Assembly (NCBI GenBank): GCA_905221605.1
Contig: CAJNDS010002136.1
Span: forward strand, 332,501 to 396,500
DNA length: 64,000 nt
Source of the DNA: Symbiodinium natans
Taxonomy: Eukaryota; Sar; Dinophyceae; Suessiales; Symbiodiniaceae
Direction of reading: 5' to 3'
Shown one piece after another: positions 12,198-23,000 of this stretch. The notes beneath the pieces were generated by a model. It saw only the letters and a list, made by a program, of their open reading frames with translations. It was not told the origin of the DNA and made no database searches. Each line of letters starts with the position of its first letter. The first letter of the stretch is position 1. Made by a program: the position numbers and the translations under genes.

Positions 12198-12508
12198 CTG
12201 CATTCGCAGAACTGCTAGACCCCAGGAGTAGCCTAGGAATGAAAAGGGTTCTCTTGCTTCTTTTTGGTTTTAAGGGGATTGCCCTAAAAAGGAAATAAGG
12301 ACCTACTCCAAGTGCCAAATACATGAGGTCACTCGCACCCCCAAAGGCCCCAAGCCATCATGCCACAAACCCTAAACCCTAAACCCTAACCCCTAAACCC
12401 TAAACCTGCCTCAGAACCTGTGGAACATGCGGAGGCAGCTTCGCGCGCAGCCCGAAAGAATGGCCCCTTCACCAAGGCAAAACAGAAGAGGTTGGACCCC
12501 AAAAAAAC

Positions 12509-12583
12509 TGGGGGTTTACGAAAGTAGGGGCCCCTAATATGATGAGGACCCCCATAAGGTACCCCTACTTTCGGAAACCCCCA
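12509..12583. repeat. Inverted-repeat element, family A (short copy)
   Basis: GGGGGTTTACGAAAGTAGGGG pairs with CCCCTACTTTCGGAAACCCCC across a centre of about 30 bp. It is the cleanest family A palindrome in the window. Confidence 0.8.
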
Positions 12584-13730
12584 ACCTCCAAACTTTTCCG
12601 TTTCGGGCCCGGCCTGCTGCTGTCTTCCTCGCGCTCAGAGGAGGCGTAGACACCTCTCGTCACATGGCCCCTTAATTCGGGAACCCTAAACCCTAAACCC
12701 TAAACCCTAAACCCTAAACCCTAAACCCTAAACCCTAAATTCCCACCCGGCCTACTTAGGCCGTACCCACCCTTTTCTAGGGTGCCTGGACCCAGAAGAT
12801 ACCCGGCAGTGATGGACACCTTTGCTGGATGGACAATGGGTGGAGCCATTGGAGAATGGTCGAATAGAGAGCCCCTCGGGCTCGCCTTGCCACTAGGCCA
12901 CCAAAGTGGCGCCCATATTTGCACAGGATCCTCCGAAAACCCAGCACCACAGCGCTCGAGAAGTCCACCACCCTGGAGCCCCTGGGCCCTCTGGAGGCCC
13001 CCTGGTCCCTGACCCGAAAATCCTGAAATCCAGGGTCCGCCATGGGGGGTTACCCTTTCCCGAGTCAAAATTGCCCCCACTGCCCCACATTGCCTGCCCC
13101 TCTGGCCCCTGTCCAGGCCCCCCCCTTTCTGTGTTCCCCCTTGCCTGATCCCCGCCCCACTACCTTCACCACACCTTTGTAGGGAAAGCAACGGTGGGGG
13201 CGGCAGCCCTAAACCCTAAAAGGCAGTGGTTTGGGTGGTGGCCTGTGAAAGCTCACAGCGGGTGGGGAGAAAGAACCCAGCACCAATGAAATTGTTGGAT
13301 TACATTGACAAAAGCTGCCTTCGCGTGACATGCCGCCCCCCCCACACCCCCTGGGTGTGTAGGGGCGCCATGTACGCATGGCACTTACTGCCGCTGCGCG
13401 GCGAGACGCCCTAAACCCTAAACCCTAAACCCTAAACCCTAAACCCTAAACCGTAAACCCTAAACCCTAAACCCTAAACCCTAAACCCTAAACCCTAAAC
13501 CCTAAGCCCTAAACCCTAAGCCCTAAGCCCTAAGCCCTCAAGAGCTCGGGCTCCGCGGAAGGTCGTGGCCTGCTGGGTTTGGAGCTGCACCCCAATGTCT
13601 GCATCGCGCTCAAGCTGACGCAGTCAACTCCAAGACACAGATTCTTTGAGGGTTTAGGGCTTAGGGTTTAGGGTTTAGGGTTTAGGGTTTAGGGTTTAGG
13701 GTTTAGGGTTTAGGGTTTAGGGTTTAGGGT

Positions 13731-13951
13731 GCAACCCCGTAACCATATGGGGGTCCCGAAAATAGGGGGGGGGGGGGGGGGTACCCTTTTGGCGGGTCCC
13801 GCTAAGGGGATTCTATTCTATTTGGGCTATAGAAGGGGTGCCCGTATTTTGGCAGTGAGGGTAACCTTGTTTTGGGGTTGGTTACTTGGTGACTCGATAC
13901 GGGAACTTTGGACCCCAAAAAAGGGGCAAAAGGTACCATTGGGGCACCAAG
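13731..13951. repeat. Element related to family G
   Basis: Carries a poly-G run, GGTTGGTTACTTGGTGAC, and AAAAAAGGGGCAAAAGGTACCA. The last two are shared with the clearer family G copy at 44054-44165. Confidence 0.5.
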
Positions 13952-14090
13952 GATGAATGAAACCCAGAGAAGCCAGAACCTCCGTACTGAACCCTCAACC
14001 CTAAACAACCCTAAACCCTAAACCCTAAACCCGAAACCCTAAACCCTAAACTGCCCTTAGCCCGAAAAAAACCCATCCCAGAGGCCCCGC

Positions 14091-17000
14091 CTGCCATGGA
14101 CGCCCCCAGCAAAAGTGCAGCGCCGCATAGGGCGCAAGGACCGTCAGGCATCTCCCCTGGCACCAGGGTGGCCCTAAACCCTAAACCCTAAACCCTCTAT
14201 TTGATCAGCCCCCGACTCCATCAACTGTTGTCAGCTCCCCACGCCAACTTTGCTACAAAAACCTCAACCTTCAAAGGGCTTAGGGTTTAGGGCTTAGGGT
14301 TTAGACTCCGAATCGCAAAGGCCCAAAAGGCTCCAACACCTCAGCTCCTTCTCGGGCCTTGAACGGCTATCATACAGAACCAGGGTTTAGGGTTTAGGGT
14401 TTAGGGTTTAGGGTGTAGGGTTTAAGGAGCAGGGTTTAGGGTTTAGAGGTTAGGATTTAGGGTTTAGGGTTGAGGATTTAGGGTTGAGGGCATAGGGATG
14501 CGCCCCAAACGGCGGGATTCGAGAGCGCATGCGCTGGAGAGTGAGTCCGGAGGTCCGAAGATGTGTTGGCAGGTTGGAGCATGGGGCTCCTTGCTGAAGG
14601 GGATAGGATTAGGGGGACCCTTGGGGATATAGACCCTCTGAATAAGGTCCCTGTTTAAGAGAGCCAGAAGAGGGTTAAGGGGGGTTCCCTTTTCAGGGTC
14701 CCCGGTTTCCTTATCCTACCTAGGATGATGGATGTCGGGATGTAAGCGGCTTAGCTTGAGAACTATTTTGGGGGTTTACGAGAATAGGGGACCCGAATAG
14801 TGCCCCCAAATAGCAGGATCCCATGATAATGAGGACCCCAAAAAGTACCCCTCAATATCGCAAACCCTCATTTAAGCTCCGATCGGAGAACAGGTCGGTT
14901 GAAATCCCGCTCCAAGCTCAGGCTCTGAACCTTAAAACCCTCGTCTGCCTCGCCATAGATAGGCGAAGACGGCACCCCAGATGGGCTCACAGGCGTAGAT
15001 CAACGCCGCCTCGGAGGCTCGGAGTTTTGGGGCTGAATGAGAGCCTAAAAAGAGTGTCGGGACTGAGCAATTGGGCGGAGGGCATCAAGGGCTCAGGTTT
15101 TCGTGCGCTGAAAGACCGTAATCCGTAAACCGTAAACCGTAAACCCTAAACCCTAGACCCTAAACCCTAAACCCTAAACCCTAAACCCTAAACCCTAAAC
15201 CCCTAATGCTTGGGCTTCCCCATGTCATCGGGCTCTTCATGCCGCTTTTGATGAGGCGTTAAGGTTCAGGGGTTAGGGCTTGCGGGCGACTAAACAAGAG
15301 CTGGGAGTCCGGGGGTGCCCTTTTAACGCGAACAAGGGCAAATCTTGTGAACCAAGCCTTGCGCTCAGGCTGAGGCCTTCAGCCATAGGCCCCAAGTCTA
15401 GAAACGTCCCCGAATTCGAACCAAGGCCCGCTAGATGAAACCCGCTTTTCTCAACCCCGAAACCTCAGCAAGCTCAAATCTGCACATGAGATGCAGCCCT
15501 AAAGGGCTGAAGAAGTGAAAGTTTGCTAAACCCTCAACCCGCAATATAGGCGCCGGAATAATTACTAACATGATTCCCTTATGGCCCCTGTATACATATA
15601 CTGCGATTCGAATCCTTAAGTCCTCTATAGTAGCCGCCTAGACCCTAAACCCTAAACCCCAAACCCTAAACCCTAAACCCCAAACCCTAAACCCTAAACC
15701 CTAACAGTTCAGGGTTCAGGATTCAGGGTTCAGGGGTTAGGGTTTAGGGGTTTGCTCCGGGGTGGGAAGTTTTCCTGGGTTTTGGGGTTTAGGGTTTAGG
15801 GTTTTGGGCTTGGGGGCCCCATAAGCCGACACACCTTGGGATGCTGCCCCGTCATACTAACCGTCCTTGATAGGGGAGAAGTAGCCCCTTTTTATAATCC
15901 CAAATTAAGGACTGTTCGTATATGAGGGGGAACATCCCCAACCGACACCCAGCTCTTCACCGTCTCTTCACCTGCGGCCCAGCAGCAATCGGAGCATCCA
16001 CGTCGCGAAGGGCCCGTGCCTCTGGAGCCACCGGCTGGGGTGTGGAGCTATATTGATTTCTTGTACGCCCAAAAGGACACCCAACATATACACCCACCAA
16101 TGTTAAAAAGGAACCTTATATGCACTCACCAATAACAGAAATATAAACCCTGCTTCATGTCAGTTTGGGGCGGGGGAGGGGGGGAGGGGGCAGGGGGGGA
16201 GGGGGGGAGGGGGGGAGGGGGGGAGGGGGGGAGGGGGGAGGGGGGGGAGGGGGGGAGGGGGGAGGGGGGGAGGGGGAGGGGGGGAGGGGGGGAGGGGGGG
16301 GGAGGGGGGGGAGGGGGGTGAGGGGGGGGGCAGGGGAAGGGGGGAGGGGGGGAGGGGGGAGGGTGGGGGGGGGGGGGGAGCCGGTGGGGGGGGTGGGGGG
16401 GGGTGGGGGGCGGGGGGGGGCGGGGGGGGCGCCCCCCCCCGTACTGCGATGCAAGGCAGTAAGAGACGGGCAAAAGCAACAACAACAGAAGGGCAAGAAC
16501 AAAAATCAAAACAAATAGCAATCAAGAACGTCCAGAGGCCAAAAGAAACAAAAGGCCGTAGAAGGCGTGCAATTTACCAATGAACGCAAGACGGAAGAGC
16601 AGGAGAGAACGAGAGAACGAAACAGAAGGAAAGAACGAACGATAAAAGTAACGAAGCCACATGGGGAGAGGGAAGGTTTGGGGGGTGGGGGGGGGGGGGG
16701 GGGGGGGGGGGGGGGGCTGCATCACTGCATGATGTTCACGGTATGAAGCTGCATATCCTCTCTGCCCGGGTGCGAGACCTCGACAAGAGCGAGAATTGAT
16801 ACCCGCCGCCAGGCCACAAGCATGCTAATTGCGATGGTTGGGAAGCCAAAGACCAAAAAAAAGAACAACAACGCCCCCAGATTTTGTCTAAATGAGTGTC
16901 GCACCCCATTTAAACGGCTCTAGTCCAGCCCTCTGCCTGCCAGGAGGCCAAGTGCAGAACAGGATTCTTCTGTCTGCACATCTAAAAACTTTAACTCCAA

Positions 17001-20000
17001 GGAATCGAAGGTTTCAGGAATACCCTTAGGGTTTAGGGTTTAGGGTTTAGGGTTTAGGGTTTAGGGTTTAGGGTTTTAGGGTTTAGGGCCGACTTTTGCT
17101 GCCATCACATCGTGCCAAGGCATGTCCTCCCACAACCCCGCCTGACAGGGATCGGGCTTTCGCAATGAACCCCTTCAGTGTGTATGGCTGTACACTGAGC
17201 CCTAAACCCTAAACCCTAAACCCTAAACCCTAAACCCTAAACCCTAAACCCTAAACCCTAAACCCTAAACCCCAGTTCCCCCCGCTGCCTCGGCCCAAAG
17301 GCAGAAGGCTGTCGTCACGAGTCCCATGATGACCACTTGGAGCCACTCGCCTGCATTTTGATGGGGCCAGTGGGTTTGTGCGCGCGAAACTTCTGTACTA
17401 TAGGGGCCTTAATGATTAGAATAGGGTTTTGGGGGGTTATTCTGGTATATTTATATAGGAACGATTAGGGAATACTAGCAACGAAGCTGGGTGCAGGTTC
17501 TCACCACCTTGCGCACCTGCAAGTTTTCAACCTCAGACGCGCTCGTGATGCTATTGTGGTGGGTACAGTGTGCTTCTAGAACCCCAAGAACAGAGAACAG
17601 TGATCCCAACAAAAAATCAGCATCATGACGGCGAAGATCACTCAGAGCAGCTCCGCTGGGCTTATGTAAGTGTGTGCTCGGTCAGTGCTGAAAGTGATTT
17701 CCCTACGTTCTGCAACCAGAGCTCCACACCTGCTTTACCTGAACACAGCCTGGTATGGTAACTTCAGACCTCTTGCGAACTGGATAAACCTGGACCCAGC
17801 TGCTTTTTTTCTACACCTCCACTAAAATTCCTACAAACCCTGAACCCTAAACCCTAAACCCTAAATCCTAAACCCTAAACCCCCTAAAGCCTAAACCCTC
17901 AACCCTAAACCCGCAAATCCCATAGCCCACACTGCCTGGAGGAAATGCCGACACCGTCTCCACTACGGAGGGGAGGCTGGAGCCCTGCGCCAGGACGCAG
18001 AGGAAGGAGAGACCTGGCGCATCTTCTCTTCAGCGACACTCTCCTGGGACGGCCCCTAGAAGCCTCTGAATTTAGGGTTTAGCGCTTAGGGTTGAGGGTT
18101 TAGGGTTTAGAGTTTAGGGTTTAGGGATGTTTAGGGTTTAGGGTTTAGGGTTTAGGGTTTAGGGTTTAGGGTTTAGGGTTTAGGGTTTAGGGTTTAGGGT
18201 TTAGGGTGTTCAGTGTGGAAGCAAAGCTTTGCAGACTTCAGATGTCTTCTTGACTGGCGAAGGATATCACTGGATCTTCGGGCGGTTGGCGCATAGGCTA
18301 GGTCAGGGTTGCGGTTCGCCAGGCCCTCCAATCAACATGTCCCGAAACGCCCCCAAACCTTCATAAACCTAACCCCACCAATGCCTGCACGAGAACCAAA
18401 GCAGGCTGGAACACCAAGCAAAGTCTCAGGCGCCTTGAAGCCCATACAACGCAACCAACAACCATACTGATTTTGGAACCCTAGCAAAATTGCAAATTTT
18501 GCGGTTTCTCAGGAATTACAGTACCCAAAAATCAAAAGATTATTCCCAAGTATCCCTAAGTCAACCCTTTCCCGACTCACTCTCGGAGCTCTTAGCTCGC
18601 CTGAGACGAAAGCTAGCTGCAAGCAGGTCAGCGCAGCCACCTGTAAAGTGAAAGGCAGAGGAGCGTTGGGAGTGGCCTTTTAGAGACATCCGCTTTCTTG
18701 GAACCCTCAAACCCTAAACCCTAAACCCTAAACCCTAAAACCCTAAACCTTAAACCCTAAACCCTCCTCCTTAAAACCAGGGCGAAGAATGGCCCCGAGG
18801 GACCCTAAACCCTAAACCCTAAACCCTAAACCCTAAACCCTAAACCCTAAACCCTGAAGTCCAGGGCTGACGGGGTGTAGGGCCTGAAATCCTGACATCT
18901 GCTGAGAACATGCAGGTTGTGATTTCTAGGATGTTCCCCGTATGCTCGCAGTCCTCAAAAGGGAATATAATAGGGGGTACTAGAATCCTATTAAGGAGCT
19001 GTTAGTGTGAGAGGGGGCATCACAAGTTATGATTACAGCTAGGATCTAATGAAGGGGTCGGAGTAATTACTAGCAATATTCCCTTGTGGTCCCTTTCTCA
19101 GCTGCCCTTGCACGAACATCAGCTGCCTCCCCCCCCCCCCCCAAACTCAAACCGACTTCGCGCAAACAAGAAGACCCGTCTTGGGCCTGATTCTCGGGAA
19201 ACTGACGGATCAGCTTCTCACACCTGCCACGGGGAGGGGGCAGGGCTAAATTTGGGTCCACGCTCATCTAGGCTCAACCCTGTGGACGTTGTCTACCAAT
19301 TGCTTAAGAACCCCGAAAACATGAAAATGTTCTTCCTTATCAGGTTCATTTAGGAGCTGTCATTTTTCAGTTTTTTGTGGTTTTAAACACATAGTAGTTT
19401 GAGGGTTTTTGAGCCTTTGGTTTCGGGTGGACCGGAAGCCTCGACATACCCTCAAATCTTGAAGGCTTCAGTGCCCAAGGGCCAGCGAGCCGCACACAAT
19501 TCTACTATTCGCCTAAGAACCCCCCCCCCCCAAACCAAAAAAGAAAACATTCTTCCTTGTAAGGGAATGTCGGGATTAGGATTATTTTCTTGAATGTTTT
19601 GGAGGTCCTTAAGCAAATAGCAGAATTTCAGGCAGTAGCCCCAACCCTAGGCAGCATCTCTATGAAGCACTCTGCGTGGGCCCTATGTCGCATTTGTATC
19701 TTCCCCTGGCGCCCTTGTACTCCAAAACCTTAGACATCCCTTGAGTTTAGGGTTTAGGGTTCAGGGTTAACAGTCCTTCATGGGGATTGTACTACCCCCA
19801 ACCCTCATTAAGGACTGTTAGTATAAGGGGGAACATCCCAAGACATCCCAACGAGGGGAAAGAGACCCCTAAACCTAGAGCCTTGTCTGACAGCTGAAGA
19901 CTCAGAGCTATCTTCGACCAGAACGTCTCAACACGAATTCTAAACCCTTAAAACCTCTTAAAACCCCTTACATCCCCTTAAACCCCCTAGACCCCTGACC

Positions 20001-23000
20001 CCTTAAGACCCCTAAACCCCGAAACCCCCTAAAACCCCTAAACCCTAAAGCCTCCACATCTGCACTGCGAAGAGCGCGGCGCTGCCCAGCTCCATGACGT
20101 CGCCGAGGCTGCAGCACGCGCCTCGGGCGGGGCGGGGGAGAACTGGAGAGTCTAGGTTTAGGGTTTATGCTTTAGGGTGTGCAAGGGTCGAGGTTCAGGG
20201 TTTACGGTTCAGGGTTTGGGGTTTGGGGTCTGTGGGTCTGTGGGTTTAGGGTTTAGGGTTTAGGGTTTAGGGTTCAGGGTTTAGGGTTTAGGGTTTAGGG
20301 TTCCCGAAATTAGGGGTATCCTTATTATAGGGGAATCCTACCATTTGGAGTCTATACTCAAGGCCTCTCAGTTTTCGCAAACCCCCCAACTGTGTAATGG
20401 ACAACACCGGCCTGCCCCGCTCTCGAGCCTCGAGAAACCCCCAACATATGGCCTCCCTACTAAACAAATTGCACATTCTGTTGAGACAAACTCACAAGAC
20501 ACAAAGACAAACCCTTTGAGCATGAGCATCAGCTGGCGCTGGCCCGGGCTGCGGGACCTCAACCCTTTGAGCATCATGAGCATCAGGCTCGGGGCACTTG
20601 AGGCTGCGAGGTCTCGAGCGCCTTTAGGGTTCATTCGGCGGTGGGTGGTGCCGACGTTCCGGCGTTGAGGGTCAAGGTTCATAGTATGTCATAGCGAAGG
20701 ACTTGCTTGTCACTGTCATTTCTGCTGCTTTACTGTTCAGAGTCTTGGGGCTCTGCAGTGCATGGTGTTGCACTCTGAGGTAGCCGTAGAAAGCAAATGA
20801 GAAACTTCCTGGGGTACCTCGATTGGTCGTGTTATCACGTGTCATCGGTCTCCACAAAGCCAGAAGAGCAATGCGAGATGCTGTGAATCACCCACGCAGG
20901 CTCATGGTTGTAGGCATGCCCGGCGTTTGCCCCCCCCCCCCCCCCCCGGCTTTACAGTAAACCCACCTGCGATGCTTGCGGTTTAGGCGCTCGGGCCCGT
21001 GCAGGCCCTCATAAGGCTCCGGACTTTTTACTGTAAGGTTGGAAAAGTGGGCCCTTTAAACGGGATCCGAAGTATGGGCCCTTATTATGCAATTTTGCAT
21101 AGTGTATATAAGGGTTATATAACAGGGGACCCGAATTGAGCCCGTACTTCGGTTTCCCTGATATAGGGAAGCTTAGGGCTTATGGACCCTGCCCTCCGCG
21201 AGTCTGTGCTAGCCCCTGGCGTGGCTTCAACTCTCCAATCGGATGCTTATCTTTTATTGGGGGGGGAGGGAGGGTTTTTTTTTTGGGGGAGGAGGGGGGG
21301 GGGGTTGTTCTTAAGCAAATGGTCGGGAGAGGGATCCCCAACTGCTGAGAACGACGCCGGCCAAAGCGTTCGGGCCCACAAAGAGAGCAGTGCCTTGGAG
21401 GCAAGGGCTCATACTTAAACCCCAAACCCCAAACCCCAAACCCCAAACCCTAAACCCTAAACGCTAAACCCTAGATTTGGACCAAAAGGATTGAGTCGGT
21501 TGAGAGGGAGTTTGGGGGTCAGGAAACCTTGCCTTCACCTAAACCCTAAACCCTAAACCCTAAACCCTAAACCCTAAACCCTAAACCCTAAACCCTAAAC
21601 CCTAAACCCTAAACCCTAAACCCTAAACCCTAAACCCTAAACCCTAAACCCTAAACCCTAAACCCTAAACCCTAAACCCTAAACCCTAAACCCTACCTAA
21701 ACCCTAAACCCTAAACCCTAAACCCTAAACCCTAAACCCTAAACCCTAAACCCTAAACCCTAAACCCTAAACCCTAAACCCTAAACCCTTGGGATTCCTA
21801 AGGTCTTCGGAGGATTGGCCCCCAACCAGCTCTCATACTACAGCAAACCTTGTGAAATCCCTCTGACTCCTCTAGGTCTTCCGTAGGGCTTGTCCCTTCA
21901 GATGCCAGTGACACCCTGAACCCCTGAACCCCTGAACCCTAAACCCTAAACCCCAAACCCCAAACCCTAAACCCTAAACCCTAAACCCTAAACCCTAAAC
22001 CCTAACTGCACCATGGCGTGTGCTGGTTCTGTCAGGGGGCCGGCGGCGGCAAGGCCCACAGAACCCCAAGTCCTTGGCTCGGGGGTTGGGAAATTGGGTT
22101 TAGGGTTTAGGGTTGAGGGTTTAGGGTTTAGGGGTTTAGGGGTTTAGGGGTTTAGGGGTTTAGGGGTTTAGGGGTTTAGGGGTTTAGGGGTTTAGGGGTT
22201 TAGGGGTTTAGGGGTTTAGGGGTTTAGGGGTTTAGGGGTTTAGGGGTTTAGGGGTTTAGGGGTGGGGCCTAAACACTTAGAACAGGATTGTTGGGGGGTT
22301 GGGAAATTGGGCTTAGCTATAAGGGCCTAAGTAGTTAGAACAGGGTTTTGGGGGTGATTATAGTACACTTTTTTTAAAGTATATTTTTTCTAGGGACCCA
22401 TAAGGGAAGACTCTTAGCAACTATTCCGACCCCTACTCTATAAGAGCCTCTGTGGGGGTTTTGTGGGCCGGGTTGAGGTGCGGCCATGGGTCAGCTTGTT
22501 GATCCGGCGGCCGTCCAACAGACTCAGCAAGGGCACCAGGACGATTGTGAGGCTGCCTGTGGGTTTAGGGTTTAGGGTTTAGGCTTTTAGGTTTAGGGTT
22601 TAGGGTTTAGGGTTTCTATTTTCTAGGCTCTGATTGCAGAAGGGAGTAATCAGGATTGGGGGGTGGCTATGATTGAATGTCTCGGGGTTTGGGCGCATCA
22701 GGAACTGCAGGATTTTGGGGCCGTTGCGCCTCGAGATTGTGCTCATGACATGGGCTTTGGCCGAGATTGTGTGAGCCTCATTCAAGATCGGCCCACGGGG
22801 TCTGGGGTGTAGGAGCTTGTTGCCTTCAGGGTCAAACCATGAATTCGGTCAGACCCCTGAAACACGGTCCTGCTTGTGATGCCTAGCTCAAGTGCTCAGA
22901 CTCGCCTAGCAATGCGCCAGAAGAGGCCGTTGTGTATTGCAGGCCCACTGCCTGCAGGCGTCGGGACGCTAGTGAAGGCTGCTTAGGGCTCGGGTAGGCT

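Noticed and set aside
16126-16525. Proline-rich frames of 115-131 codons on the minus strand
   Set aside because: All come from one poly-G tract and occur in all three frames.
22640-22800. Minus-strand frame with EAHTISAKAHVMSTISRRNG as transporter exon
   Set aside because: The transporter joins directly and in phase from 22906 to 22556 around it, so it is probably intronic or of other origin.
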